Positions 46,443 to 55,879 of a stretch of 64,000 nt of DNA are shown piece by piece (position 1 is the first letter of the stretch; the number at the start of each line of letters is the position of its first letter). The position numbers were made by a program, and so were the translations under genes. The stretch comes from Parafrankia sp. EUN1f (lineage in GTDB: Bacteria; Actinomycetota; Actinomycetes; Frankiales; Frankiaceae), in contig NZ_ADGX01000008.1 in the NCBI RefSeq assembly GCF_000177675.1, forward strand, positions 1 through 64,000, given 5' to 3'. A model generated the notes under the pieces. It was given only the letters and a program-made list of their open reading frames with translations, did not search any database and was not told where the DNA came from.

Positions 46443-47420
46443 CTACTCGAGACCGACGTCAGCGAGATGACGTGACGTGGTGGCCTCAGTGCAGTGGGAG
46501 GCGAGATCTGTAGCGGCCGGCAGGGCGACGGCCGCCAGCGGTGTGGCCGCGAACGACACAGCGACCAACAGTCTGGAGAGCATGGCGAGCCGTGTGCGCC
46601 GGGGTCGTGGAGTAACGAGGCGGAGGACTCGTTCGGTGGTTGCGGTGCCAGTCGCGTTGAGCGGGCTGGTGACCGGATGCTGGGCCGAGGCGGGTACGGC
46701 AAGGCGGAGAACGGCCTGCGCGAGGGTGGCCGGGGTGGCGCGGCGCAGCGCCTTGTCGTCGGCTGCGAGCTCCACGAGCCGGCGGACCTCGCTTAGCGCG
46801 AGGGTGAAGAGCGGCATGCGCGGGAATGCGGTGGCGAGGATGGCGGGGAGAAGGACGATGACGTGGTGACGGCCGCTTAGGTGGGCTCGTTCGTGAGCGA
46901 GGACGGCTGCCAGTTCCGCGGGTGAGAGGACGTCCAGGGCGCCACGCGTCAGCACGATGTGTCCGCCGTCGCCGGGGACGCAGAACGCGCTCGGCCGCGG
47001 ATGGTCGAGGACGACCACGCCGGTTCCGGCTGGCTCGCCAAGCAGACGGAGGTCGCAGCGATGTTGACGACGTTCGCGCCGCGCCGCTCGGCAGACCAGG
47101 TAGCCGGAGTGGACAGTCCGGCTCACGATCCAGCCGATGATGACAAGGCCGGCGTAGTCGCTCGATCCGGCCGGCGCACGCAGTTGTGGTGGCCAACCGC
47201 AACCTTGGAGCAGGAGGACGAAGGCGTCACCGAGGGTGTGCAGCGAAGTCACCAGGACTGCTGCGGCCAGCAACGCGACACTCAGGACGGAGGCGGCCGC
47301 GACGAGCCAGGTACCCGCGGCCAGTCGGGGTGCGTGCGAGGTCCATCCGGCCTGGCTGAGCTGGCGAGGGAGGAGGACTCCGACAACGGTGACATAGACG
47401 ACCAGGAGGGCGAGGCTCAC
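46443..47420 (-). CDS. M56 family (BlaR1-like) membrane metalloprotease
   Basis: The 325-residue protein has three or four membrane helices (about 1-20, 35-65, 85-110, 290-315) around a cytoplasmic protease domain with the zinc motif HERAH (about 178-182) and a downstream Glu in RLVELAADDKA. M56 proteases cleave BlaI/MecI-type repressors in response to a signal. Unlike BlaR1 it has no sensor domain. Its GTG overlaps the stop of the BlaI-like gene (47417-47420), showing a coupled pair. Confidence 0.88.
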   Translation of the reverse strand: MSLALLVVYVTVVGVLLPRQLSQAGWTSHAPRLAAGTWLVAAASVLSVALLAAAVLVTSLHTLGDAFVLLLQGCGWPPQLRAPAGSSDYAGLVIIGWIVSRTVHSGYLVCRAARRERRQHRCDLRLLGEPAGTGVVVLDHPRPSAFCVPGDGGHIVLTRGALDVLSPAELAAVLAHERAHLSGRHHVIVLLPAILATAFPRMPLFTLALSEVRRLVELAADDKALRRATPATLAQAVLRLAVPASAQHPVTSPLNATGTATTERVLRLVTPRPRRTRLAMLSRLLVAVSFAATPLAAVALPAATDLASHCTEATTSRHLADVGLE

Positions 47421-47821
47421 GAGGTCTCGTCCTCGACGCGTGCTGATTCGGCCGCCCGTGGGGGATGGCTTTGGTGCCAGCGCAGGGCCTCCTGGAGCGC
47501 CTCGTATTCGGCGGGGCCCATGGTGTCGACGAAGTGCAGCAGCGCCAGCCCTCTGTCGTCGGTCGTGGACAGCACGTCGCGCATCATTCTGGCGGTGTAC
47601 TCGCCTCTGCTGAGCGCAGGGCGGTACTGGTAGGAGCGGCCGACGCGATCTCGGACGAGCCACCCCTTGTGGAACAGTCGGTCCATGACGGTCATGACGG
47701 TGGTGTAGGCGAGCGGCCTCGTAGACTGAAGGGCGTCTCGCACGTCGCGCACGGCGACCGGACCGCGGGCCGCCCACAACTGGTCCATGAGCTCGGCTTC
47801 GAGGGCTCCCAGCCGTTCCAC
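47417..47821 (-). CDS. BlaI/MecI/CopY family repressor
   Basis: The 134-residue repressor has a winged helix (about 1-75: LEAELMDQLWAA, then YTTVMTVMDRLFHKGWL) and a C-terminal dimerisation part. The family controls beta-lactam or copper genes. The GTG at 47819-47821 has GGAAGGGCGG before it; earlier in-frame codons look non-conserved. It lies downstream of DUF305 and DUF6153 genes and upstream of the M56 protease. Its probable sites are the ACTAC-N5-GTAGT repeats at 49106-49335. Confidence 0.88.
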   Translation of the reverse strand: MERLGALEAELMDQLWAARGPVAVRDVRDALQSTRPLAYTTVMTVMDRLFHKGWLVRDRVGRSYQYRPALSRGEYTARMMRDVLSTTDDRGLALLHFVDTMGPAEYEALQEALRWHQSHPPRAAESARVEDETS

Positions 47822-47963
47822 CGTTCCGCCCTTCCGGTCGTCAGTTGTCGTCGTCAGGACCTTCGCGACGACCGATATTCGCGTTCGTCGTGCCGAGTGT
47901 CGCATTTGGGATCCGAGGTGCCCCGGGGCTCCCGCCCGCGCACTGGTGCCCCAGGGCCCTTGG

Positions 47964-48575
47964 CTATCCGATGCCGAGCAGGCGCTTCATGGTTTCGACT
48001 TCTGCGGCCTGTGTGGACTCGATCGTCCTTGCCAGGGCAACGGCGTCGGGGAACCGCCCGTCCCGCTGTTCGGTGCGTGCCATCTCGATCGCGCCCCCGT
48101 GGTGCCGGATCATCATTTCAAGGAACCTGCGGTCGAAGTCGGGACCGGACGCCCGCTGGAGGGCGGCCATGTCGTCCTCCGACATCATTCCCATGTCGCT
48201 GGTGCCGTGACCGCCACCGTGGCCCCCGGCGCCGGACATCGCGGTGGGTTGACCCCACGTCTCAAGCCAGCCGGTCATCGTTTCGATCTCCGGTGCTTGC
48301 GCGGTCCCGACCTGCTGGGCCAGCGTGAGCACCGCCGGGTCGGCGGCTCGCCCGGGTGCCAGCTCCGCCATCCTCACGGCCTGCTGGTGGTGCGGGATCA
48401 TCATCTGGGCGAACATCACGTCCGCGTCGTTGTGGTCGCTGGCGCTGACATCGCCGTCGCTTCCTGCCGTCGTGGACGCAGGTGTCGCCGGGGTGCTGTC
48501 GCCCCCGCACGCCGCGAGCATGGCTGTCAGTGCCAGTGCTACGGCGGCGAGTCCAAGGTGGTGTCTTCTTCGCAC
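47964..48575 (-). CDS. DUF305 lipoprotein, copper-associated
   Basis: The 203-residue protein has a lipoprotein signal (LAAC, Cys near residue 23) and two copies of the DUF305/ferritin-like helical hairpin: FAQMMIPHHQQAVRMAE (about 55-71) and FLEMMIRHHGGAIEMA (about 150-165). The repeated M-M-I-x-H-H motifs are likely metal ligands, plus a Gly/His/Met-rich linker. DUF305 proteins are common in copper resistance loci. It forms part of the unit with BlaI and DUF6153. Confidence 0.9.
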   Translation of the reverse strand: MRRRHHLGLAAVALALTAMLAACGGDSTPATPASTTAGSDGDVSASDHNDADVMFAQMMIPHHQQAVRMAELAPGRAADPAVLTLAQQVGTAQAPEIETMTGWLETWGQPTAMSGAGGHGGGHGTSDMGMMSEDDMAALQRASGPDFDRRFLEMMIRHHGGAIEMARTEQRDGRFPDAVALARTIESTQAAEVETMKRLLGIG

Positions 48576-48667
48576 GAGTCGTCCTCGGTGTCGGGGTTGC
48601 CTACGGGGCTGAGGCCGGAGCCGTCGAGCGCGCGGGCTGGCGTGCGTGACGTCCGACGCCGGTCAGC

Positions 48668-49072
48668 TCACAGCCGCCACACGCAGTAGACAGATAGGTC
48701 GGTCACGTGCCGAGGCGGTGGCGTTTGCGGTGGGTCGCCACGCGTCCTGGTGGAGGCGGAGGCACCGAGGGGGGTGGGCGCGGCCGCCAGGCAGTGCTGT
48801 TCGCCGTCGTGAACCGGCTCGGGCTCGTCACGGAACACCGCCGAGCAGAGCGTGCCTTGGTGGCCGTGGGGTTCGGCCCCAGGTTCGTGCGAGTGGGACC
48901 AGTGCGGGTGAACGTCGCGATCGGTTCCCTGCGCACAGGGCGGCGAAGCGAGCGCGTGCGCCTGCACGGCCAGGCCGGCGTGCATCGCCAGCAGCCCGAG
49001 CAGGACGGCTGACACGAACGTGAGTCGAGCCCAGAGCCCGCCGTGTCGTGCCGGTGCTTCGCCGCGCCTCAC
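48668..49072 (-). CDS. DUF6153-like His-rich membrane protein
   Basis: The 134-residue protein has one transmembrane helix (about 18-38) and a His/Cys-rich outer part (HPHWSHSHEPGAEPHGHQG, then C and HC). It resembles the actinobacterial DUF6153 family found in copper clusters. The GTG at 49070-49072 follows GGGAGAGG. It is the first gene of the minus-strand unit and its promoter holds repressor-type repeats. Confidence 0.7.
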   Translation of the reverse strand: MRRGEAPARHGGLWARLTFVSAVLLGLLAMHAGLAVQAHALASPPCAQGTDRDVHPHWSHSHEPGAEPHGHQGTLCSAVFRDEPEPVHDGEQHCLAAAPTPLGASASTRTRGDPPQTPPPRHVTDLSVYCVWRL

Positions 49073-49105
49073 GTCAGCCTCTCCCGCGTCCGCCGCCCGG
49101 AGACT

Positions 49106-49335
49106 ACTACAGCGGCTAGTTGTTGGCCGACCGCTATCTACTGGTCCCCGTAGTAGGTATTGCGGATCACTTATCCCCATCGGAGCGTTGGACGCGCCCC
49201 GTCCACGCGACGACAGGGCGGCCGTGGACCATCGAGAACGAGCATTCCGGCCACTGTCTCCGTCGCCCTGTCGACAGCCAGACAGAGCGCTGCCACCGGT
49301 CACCGCCGACCCGCTTTTCTACTACGTGCAGTAGT
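49106..49335. promoter_or_regulatory. Three BlaI/CopY-type operator repeats in the divergent copper promoter region
   Basis: A perfect inverted repeat ACTAC-GTGCA-GTAGT lies at 49321-49335. Imperfect versions are ACTAC-AGCGG-CTAGT at 49106-49120 and ACTGG-TCCCC-GTAGT at 49140-49154. The two on the left flank the likely promoter of the minus-strand unit and the perfect one lies 265 bp before the plus-strand TauE-cupredoxin gene. The 15-bp shape with the TAGT half-site fits BlaI-family sites known from Actinobacteria. The rest of the gap 49073-49599 holds no gene. Confidence 0.7.
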
Positions 49336-49599
49336 GGTTTAGCGTAGCCTTCGGCCACCCGCGCCGGACCGCGTGCCGATCCTGGCGCGGTCTCGGCGCT
49401 CCCTTCGACATGCAGTCGGGCAGAACCAAGGTTCCGTCCTTCCTCCGGAGACCTCTGCGAGAGACGCCGGACACGGCAGCCGGTATGCGGCCGCCAGCCT
49501 GCGACGTCGGGCGTCGGTACCAGCGCCTTCTCACGGGCCGCCCAGCTGGTGCTCGACCGGGAGTCCTTCGGTACCCATGTCCGCCGTCGCGGAGGTTCG

Positions 49600-50730
49600 G
49601 TGAATCTCGCAACTGTTCTCGTGACCGGCCTGTTTGAGGGCGGGGTGTCCTGTGCCGCGGTCCAGGGCGGACTGCTTGCCGGTCTGATCACCCGGCAGCG
49701 TGCCGCGGCGGCGGGATCAGCGCGGCTGCCCGGTGGCGCACCCGTCCGAGGCCGCCACTCGGCCCGTGTCCAGCGCGCGCGGCCTGCTCCAGGACCGCTG
49801 TCGCCGCAGGCGGGGAAGGGGCCGGGTTGGCGCGCGCAGCTCGGCGACGACCTCGCGTCGGTCGGTGGGTTTCTGGCCGGCAAGCTGGTCTCGCACGTCG
49901 CACTCGGGGCGCTGCTGGGAGCGGCTGGCAGCGCGGTGGAACTCTTGGTCGACGCGCGCACCTGGCTACAGATCGGCGCAGGCCTGCTGATCATGCTGTT
50001 CGGTCTCGCCCAGCTGGGCGTACCCGGATTCCGTCGCGTCGTCGTGGAACCGCCCGCGTCCTGGACGAGGATCGTCCGCAGGCGCGCCCGTTCCCAGGCC
50101 GCGTTGGCACCGGCGCTGCTCGGCCTGGCCACCGTGCTCATCCCGTGCGGCGTGACACTGTCGGTGGAGGCGCTGGCACTCGCGTCCGGGTCCGCGCTGG
50201 CGGGCGCGGCCACGATGGGTGTGTTCGTCCTCGGCACCGGCCCGCTGTTCGCCGTCCTCGGCTACGCCGCCCGCAGGACCGCGACCGCGTGGCGCGGCCG
50301 ACTGGCCGTGGTCACTGGACTGGTCGTGCTGGCGATGGGGCTCTACACCCTCAACGGCGGCCTGCAGCTCGCCGGCTCGCCCCTGGCCGCCAACCGGCTC
50401 GCCGAAACCCTCGGTTTCGCCCAGCTGCCGGCGGCCGACGCGTCCGCCGCCTCGACCGCCGAGGGCCACCAGACCGTGGAAATCAACGCTCGCGCCGACT
50501 CCTACAGCCCAGGCAACGTCCAGGTGCAGGCCGGTGTCCCCACCACGCTGGTCGTGCACTCGGACAACGTGCAGGGCTGCATCCGATCGTTCGTCATCCC
50601 TGACCGCGACGTCGAGAAGATCCTGCCCTCGCAGGGCGACACGATGATCGACCTCGGCGTCCTGGAGCCCGGCCAGCTGCGCTACGCGTGCGGCATGGGC
50701 ATGTACACCGGCCTCATCACCGTCGTCTGA
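49600..50730 (+). CDS. TauE/SafE-like (DsbD-like) membrane protein fused to a cupredoxin-like domain
   Basis: The 376-residue protein has six transmembrane helices (about 1-270) with conserved Cys in GGVSCAAVQGG and LIPCGVTLS, as in heavy-metal transporters of the TauE/SafE or DsbD type. A C-terminal cupredoxin-like domain (about 290-376) carries HSDNVQGC, RSFVIP and CGMGMYTG, so His, Cys and Met could bind copper. The GTG at 49600 follows GGAGGTTCG. It may move or reduce copper at the membrane; the exact reaction is unknown. Confidence 0.8.
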   Translation: MNLATVLVTGLFEGGVSCAAVQGGLLAGLITRQRAAAAGSARLPGGAPVRGRHSARVQRARPAPGPLSPQAGKGPGWRAQLGDDLASVGGFLAGKLVSHVALGALLGAAGSAVELLVDARTWLQIGAGLLIMLFGLAQLGVPGFRRVVVEPPASWTRIVRRRARSQAALAPALLGLATVLIPCGVTLSVEALALASGSALAGAATMGVFVLGTGPLFAVLGYAARRTATAWRGRLAVVTGLVVLAMGLYTLNGGLQLAGSPLAANRLAETLGFAQLPAADASAASTAEGHQTVEINARADSYSPGNVQVQAGVPTTLVVHSDNVQGCIRSFVIPDRDVEKILPSQGDTMIDLGVLEPGQLRYACGMGMYTGLITVV

Positions 50731-50771
50731 CCACGTCCACGTCGATCGCACAAGGAGAACGGAGTACCACG

Positions 50772-50993
50772 GTGCCCGTCACCACGCACACATTCCACAT
50801 TGAAGGAATGCACTGCGGCAGCTGCTCGCTGCTCATCGACGATGCGCTGGAGGACCTGCCAGGTGTGCGCAGCGCCCGGACCGCCCTCAGACAGGCGCGC
50901 ACCACGGTCGAGCTCGACCTCAGCCAGAACAGCTCGCAGGACGTGGTCAAGGCGATCGAAGAACTCGGCTACCGGGCCTCGCCGCTGCTGTGA
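50772..50993 (+). CDS. HMA-domain copper chaperone
   Basis: The 73-residue protein is a single heavy-metal-associated domain with the motif GMHCGSC (about residues 12-18) in a beta-alpha-beta-beta-alpha-beta fold. It would carry Cu+ between partners. GTG 50772 has GGAG before it. The stop overlaps the GTG of the next gene (50990-50993). Confidence 0.88.
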   Translation: MPVTTHTFHIEGMHCGSCSLLIDDALEDLPGVRSARTALRQARTTVELDLSQNSSQDVVKAIEELGYRASPLL

Positions 50994-51844
50994 CGGACCC
51001 TGGCAGCGGACACGCGAGTTGGCAGCACTCCATCTCTCCTGACCACCGCATGAGGCAAACCGCGGACGCTCCACCGACCGCACCGCTCATCATCCGCCGG
51101 ACGGGACGCCACGCGGCACGCACGACGGGTCGGAGGCGAACCGATCCACGGATCATGGCCGATGTGGGGGCAGGCAGGATCACGGCGGCGTTCGCGTCAC
51201 TCGGTGCCGCCGCCACCCATGTCGCTGTCGCGCCAGGCCACTTCGGTGACTGGCCGCTGTCAGGTGTGTTCTTCTTCGCGACGGCGGTCTTCCAGGCAGG
51301 CTGGGCGCTCGCCGTGATGCGAGGGGCCGGCGGGCGGACGATGGCGGCGGGCCTGCTGGTCAACGCCGGGTCGGTCCTGTTGTGGGCTGTCAGCCGGACC
51401 TCCGGGCTGCCCGTCGGCCCCCACTCCGGCATAGCCGAACAGGTCGACAGAGTCGACCTCACCACGGTCGCGTTCGAGGTGGCGGTCTGCGTCCTCGCGC
51501 TGTGGTGCCTGTGGTCCCGGCACGCGCGCGGGTTCCGCTCCTCGTTCAGCGCGGCCGTCGTGATCGGTGCCGCTGGCGCCGGTGTTACCGGCCTCGCGAT
51601 GCCCGCAGTGGAGCTCGCCGGTTCACACAGCCACGGCCACGAGACCACGGACGAGTCCGTCCCGCACTCCCACGGTCAGGACGGGGAGCATCCAGCGACC
51701 CCGACCCCGACCCCGACCCCAGGCGGCGGCGAAGGCGGGACGCCCCCCACACCACCGACAGTGGGCGAGACCGGCGAACCGGAGCGGCTTGCGCCCGCGT
51801 CGAGCCACACCCATCGCCCCGGCACCGCACCTCACGACGACTGA
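50990..51844 (+). CDS. Membrane protein with His-rich tail, copper cluster
   Basis: I do not recognise a family for this 284-residue protein. It has a basic N-terminus (1-55), five likely transmembrane helices (about 65-210) and a periplasm-like tail with HSHGH, PHSHGQ and HTH clusters. Its start overlaps the stop of the HMA gene, showing coupling, though an ATG at 51155 is an alternative. The tail suggests metal binding. It ends the first plus-strand unit before the CsoR-type operator. Confidence 0.7.
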   Translation: MTDPGSGHASWQHSISPDHRMRQTADAPPTAPLIIRRTGRHAARTTGRRRTDPRIMADVGAGRITAAFASLGAAATHVAVAPGHFGDWPLSGVFFFATAVFQAGWALAVMRGAGGRTMAAGLLVNAGSVLLWAVSRTSGLPVGPHSGIAEQVDRVDLTTVAFEVAVCVLALWCLWSRHARGFRSSFSAAVVIGAAGAGVTGLAMPAVELAGSHSHGHETTDESVPHSHGQDGEHPATPTPTPTPGGGEGGTPPTPPTVGETGEPERLAPASSHTHRPGTAPHDD

Positions 51845-51987
51845 GTCCGGCTTCCCGCGCTTCCGCACTGGCGGGTGACGTAGGACGGCACGCTCGATCG
51901 GCCAGGGCGGGGCGATGGACGTGGGAAGGCGAGTCGACCGCGCGTTCCTTCTACCAGCAGCAGCGAAGGGCGCACCCCTTCCCCTGG

Positions 51988-52004
51988 ATACCCCCCGGGG
52001 GTAT
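51988..52004. promoter_or_regulatory. CsoR-type copper operator
   Basis: ATACCCCCCGGGGGTAT is a near-perfect inverted repeat with the TACCC...GGGTA shape bound by the copper-sensing repressor CsoR in Actinobacteria. It lies 86 bp before copZ. No csoR-like gene exists in the window, so the repressor must be encoded elsewhere. Confidence 0.78.
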
Positions 52005-52089
52005 GTTCGGTACGTCGAGTTGGCCGCCGCCAGTACGCGCGGCCCGTCGAGTACCGGCGCATCACCAGACTCCGAGAGAGGACCTCCCG

Positions 52090-52296
52090 ATGACCACGAC
52101 CACCTACACCGTCACGGGCATGACCTGCGCGCACTGCGTCGCCTCGGTCACCGAGGAAGTCGGCGAGATCGCCGGCGTCACCGACGTGGCCGTGGACCTG
52201 GGCTCCGGCGCGGTCACCGTGACCAGCGGCCAGGAGCTCGATCCGACCAGGGTGCGCACCGCGGTCGAGGAGGCCGGCTACCAGCTCGTCGGCTGA
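52090..52296 (+). CDS. copZ: Copper chaperone CopZ (HMA domain)
   Basis: The 68-residue protein has one heavy-metal-associated fold with GMTCAHC (about 10-16), which binds Cu+ and passes it to CopA. The ATG at 52090 follows GAGAGGACC. It is the first gene of the operon that contains copA and is next to the CsoR-type site. Confidence 0.93.
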   Translation: MTTTTYTVTGMTCAHCVASVTEEVGEIAGVTDVAVDLGSGAVTVTSGQELDPTRVRTAVEEAGYQLVG

Positions 52297-52352
52297 AGCC
52301 GGCGCCCCTGCGGGTCGCGGCCACGGCCAGGCCCCGCGAGAAGGGAGTGCTA

Positions 52353-53306
52353 ATGAACACGATCGCGAGACTGTCCGCCTTCGGCACAGCGCTCGCCCTG
52401 GTCATCGGTGGTGCCTACGGCGTCGGCGCGGCGGTCGGTCCGCTGGACGCGGTCACCGCCAGCCCGGAGCACAGCTCCGACACCGGCGGCACCGGCCACG
52501 GCGGCGGGGACGGCCACGGCGGCGCCGCCGACGACGCCTCGGACCTGCCGGGCGGGTTGGCGTCGAGCCTGAGCGGCTACACCTTCACACCCACCGTGTC
52601 GACCTTGACACTGGATGACACGGACGACTTCACGTTCCGGATCACCGGGCCCGGCGGGGAAGCCGTCACCGCCTTCGACGTCGAGCACGACAGGCGGATG
52701 CACCTGATCGTGGTGCGCCGCGACGGCAGCGCGTTCCAGCACCTCCATCCGACGATGGCACCCGACGGGACCTGGTCGGTTCCCCTGCGGGTGCACGCAG
52801 CCGGTTCCTACCGGGCGTTCGCGGACTTCACCCCCACCGGCGCCACGGCCGTCACCCTGGGCGTCGACCTGACCGCCCCGGGCCTGTTCGAGCCGATAGC
52901 CCACCTGCCGGACCGCCATGCCTCGGTGGACGGCTACGAGGTGACTCTCGCCGGCGACCTGGTCGGCGCGCAGGCATCGCCGCTCACCCTGACGGTTCGC
53001 AGGGACGGGCAGCCGGTGACGGACCTGGAGCCCTACCTCGGCGCCCACGGGCACCTGGTGGCGCTGCGCGAGGGCGACCTGGCCTACCTGCACGTACATC
53101 CCGACGGTGGGGACACGTCAGCCGGCCCGGACATCCCGTTCGTCGCCGACGTGCCGACCGAAGGCCGCTACCGGCTGTTCCTCGACTTCCGGCATGACGG
53201 AGTCGTCCGCACCGCGGAGTTCACGGTGCCCACCGGACCGGCCGGGCCGGACGCCGCCACGACATCGCCCGCGGCGGGGCACGCCGACGACAGTCACGGG
53301 CACTGA
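52353..53306 (+). CDS. Secreted His/Gly-rich copper-cluster protein
   Basis: The 317-residue protein has a signal peptide (about 1-30), a Gly/His-rich stretch (SSDTGGTGHGGGDGHGG), and two beta-rich modules (about 75-180 and 185-300) with HDRRMHLIVVRRD, FQHLHPTM, HGHLVALR and YLHVHPDG, where His pairs recur in the same pattern in each. The end is again His-rich (HADDSHGH). Similar proteins occur beside CopA in Actinobacteria, with likely roles in extracytoplasmic copper binding. AAGGGAG precedes the ATG. Confidence 0.8.
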   Translation: MNTIARLSAFGTALALVIGGAYGVGAAVGPLDAVTASPEHSSDTGGTGHGGGDGHGGAADDASDLPGGLASSLSGYTFTPTVSTLTLDDTDDFTFRITGPGGEAVTAFDVEHDRRMHLIVVRRDGSAFQHLHPTMAPDGTWSVPLRVHAAGSYRAFADFTPTGATAVTLGVDLTAPGLFEPIAHLPDRHASVDGYEVTLAGDLVGAQASPLTLTVRRDGQPVTDLEPYLGAHGHLVALREGDLAYLHVHPDGGDTSAGPDIPFVADVPTEGRYRLFLDFRHDGVVRTAEFTVPTGPAGPDAATTSPAAGHADDSHGH

Positions 53307-53330
53307 TCGCGAGAGGAGACACCGGCCGGC

Positions 53331-55736
53331 ATGAGCACCACCACGCACTCCACCACCACGCACTCCACCGCCACGACGCCGCACGCCACCGACGCCCTGG
53401 TCACCGAGATCGAGCTCACGATCGGCGGGATGACCTGCGCTTCCTGCGCCAACCGGATCGAACGCAAGCTCAACAAGCTCGACGGCGTCACCGCCACCGT
53501 CAACTACGCCACCGAGAAAGCCCGGGTGAGCGCCCCCGAGGGCGTCGACCCGACCATGCTGGTCGCCCAAGTGAAGGCAGCCGGCTACACGACCGAACTA
53601 CCCCGGCCTCCGGCCGCGGACCTGGAACCGGCCGCGGGTGTGGCCGAGACCGAACCCGATCCGACCCGGCCACTGCGCCACCGCCTGATCACCAGCGTCG
53701 TGCTCGCGGTTCCGGTCATCGCGATGGCGATGGTCCCAGCGCTGCAGTTCACGAACTGGCAGTGGTACTCACTCGTCCTGGCGAGCCCCGTCGTGACCTG
53801 GGCCGCCTGGCCCTTCCACCGCGCCGCCTGGACGAACCTTCGACACGGCGCCGCGACGATGGACACGCTGATCTCGATCGGTGTCGGTGCGGCGTTCGGC
53901 TGGTCCCTGTACGCCCTGCAGTTCGGCACAGCCGGGACACCGGGGATGACGCACCCCTTCGAGCTGACGATCACCCGCGGCGACGGCACCGGCGACATCT
54001 ACCTGGAAGTCGCGGCCGGAGTCACCACCTTCATCCTCGCCGGACGCTACTTCGAGGCACGCGCCAGGCGACAGGCCGGCGCCGCACTGCGCGCGCTGCT
54101 CGAACTCGGCGCCAAGGACGTCGCGGTCCTGCGGGACGGCACGGAGATCCGGGTCCCGATCGGGCAGCTGGCCGTCGGCGAGCGGTTCGTCGTCCGGCCC
54201 GGCGAGCGGATCGCCACCGACGGCGTGGTCGACGAAGGCTCCTCCGCCGTCGACGCCTCGATGCTGACCGGCGAATCCGTCCCCGTGGAGGTCGCCCCAG
54301 GCGACGCCGTCACCGGAGCGACCGTGAACGCCGGCGGGCGACTGGTCGTGCGTGCCACCCGGGTCGGCGCCGACACCCAGCTGGCCCAGATGGCCAGGCT
54401 CGTCGAGGACGCCCAGAACGGCAAGGCCGCCGCGCAGCGGCTCGCCGACCGGATCTCCGGCGTGTTCGTACCTGTCGTCATCACCCTGGCCGCGGCCACC
54501 CTGGCCTTCTGGCTCGGCGCGGGGGCCGGCCCGGCCGCCGCGTTCACCGCCGCGGTCGCCGTACTGATCATCGCCTGCCCGTGCGCCCTCGGGCTGGCCA
54601 CCCCGACAGCACTGCTGGTCGGAACGGGCCGGGGAGCGCAGCTCGGCATCCTCATCAAAGGCCCCGAAGTACTTGAATCCACCCGGCGCGTCGACACGAT
54701 CGTGCTCGACAAGACCGGCACCGTCACCACGGGACGCATGAACCTGGTCGAGATCCACGTCGCCGCCGGTGTGGATGAGACCGAGATGCTCCGGCTCGCC
54801 GGAGCGTTGGAGAACGCGTCCGAACACCCGATCGCCGCCGCGGTCGCCCGCGGCGCCCGCGAGCGGGTCGGCGACCTGCCCGGCGTCGAGGAGTTCAGCA
54901 ACCTTGAAGGACTCGGCGTCCAGGGAGTTGTCGACGGGCACGCCGTCCTCATCGGGCGGACGGCCCTTCTGGAGAAGTGGAGCCAACCGCTGCCGCCCGA
55001 CCTCGCCGCAGCCAGGACCACTGCCGAGGCGGCCGGCCGCACCGCCGTCGGCGTCGCCTGGGACGGGAAGGCCCGCGCCGTCCTCGTCGTCGCGGACGTC
55101 GTGAAACCCACCTCAGCACAGGCCGTCACCCAGCTCCGCCAGCTGGGGCTCACCCCCGTGCTGCTCACCGGCGACAACACGGCCGTCGCCCGCACGGTCG
55201 CGGCAGAAGTCGGCATCGAAGCCAGCCCGGACACCCTCATCGCGGAGGTGCTGCCAGCCGACAAGGCCGACGTGATCAGGCGCCTGCAGGCCGAGGGCAA
55301 GGTCGTCGCGATGGTCGGCGACGGCGTCAACGACGCCCCCGCCCTCGCCCAGGCCGACCTCGGCCTTGCCATGGGCACCGGCACCGACGTCGCCATCGAG
55401 GCCAGCGATCTCACCCTCGTCCGCGGCGACCTGCGGGCCGCCGCCGACGCGATCCGCCTCTCCCGCCGCACCCTGGCAACCATCAAGGGCAATCTGTTCT
55501 GGGCCTTCGCCTACAACCTCGCGGCACTGCCCCTGGCAGCGGCAGGCCTGCTCAACCCGATGATCGCCGGCGCCTCCATGGCCTTCAGCTCGGTGTTCGT
55601 CGTCGCCAACAGCCTGCGACTACGCCGCTTCACCGCACACGTCGACAGCCCACCCACCACGACAGCACCCATCCCCCGACGCCGCCGGGACGGCCCAAAT
55701 ACATCCATCCAAGCCCCGGCCACTCCGCGCGGCTGA
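53331..55736 (+). CDS. copA: Copper-exporting P1B-type ATPase CopA
   Basis: The 801-residue ATPase has an N-terminal HMA domain with GMTCASC (about 31-37), eight transmembrane helices, the ion-binding [11 protein letters not shown] (about 415-425), the phosphorylation site DKTGTVTTG (about 460), SEHPIAAA and the hinge [12 protein letters not shown] (about 660). The CPC plus class features indicate Cu+ export at the expense of ATP. It lies 24 bp after the secreted His-rich gene and closes the copZ operon. A Thr/His-rich leader precedes the HMA domain. Confidence 0.95.
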   Translation: MSTTTHSTTTHSTATTPHATDALVTEIELTIGGMTCASCANRIERKLNKLDGVTATVNYATEKARVSAPEGVDPTMLVAQVKAAGYTTELPRPPAADLEPAAGVAETEPDPTRPLRHRLITSVVLAVPVIAMAMVPALQFTNWQWYSLVLASPVVTWAAWPFHRAAWTNLRHGAATMDTLISIGVGAAFGWSLYALQFGTAGTPGMTHPFELTITRGDGTGDIYLEVAAGVTTFILAGRYFEARARRQAGAALRALLELGAKDVAVLRDGTEIRVPIGQLAVGERFVVRPGERIATDGVVDEGSSAVDASMLTGESVPVEVAPGDAVTGATVNAGGRLVVRATRVGADTQLAQMARLVEDAQNGKAAAQRLADRISGVFVPVVITLAAATLAFWLGAGAGPAAAFTAAVAVLIIACPCALGLATPTALLVGTGRGAQLGILIKGPEVLESTRRVDTIVLDKTGTVTTGRMNLVEIHVAAGVDETEMLRLAGALENASEHPIAAAVARGARERVGDLPGVEEFSNLEGLGVQGVVDGHAVLIGRTALLEKWSQPLPPDLAAARTTAEAAGRTAVGVAWDGKARAVLVVADVVKPTSAQAVTQLRQLGLTPVLLTGDNTAVARTVAAEVGIEASPDTLIAEVLPADKADVIRRLQAEGKVVAMVGDGVNDAPALAQADLGLAMGTGTDVAIEASDLTLVRGDLRAAADAIRLSRRTLATIKGNLFWAFAYNLAALPLAAAGLLNPMIAGASMAFSSVFVVANSLRLRRFTAHVDSPPTTTAPIPRRRRDGPNTSIQAPATPRG

Positions 55737-55879
55737 CCACCCTCGCACTCGATCAACCAACCTGTCGACCAACGATGTAGTTGAAAGGCGCGCGACCTTC
55801 CCGCCGCGTCCGTGAACCTCCATGGCGCCGGCCGTCCGGGTGCTGTGTCTGCCCATGGCCACGGCCCTCCGCCGTCGCC

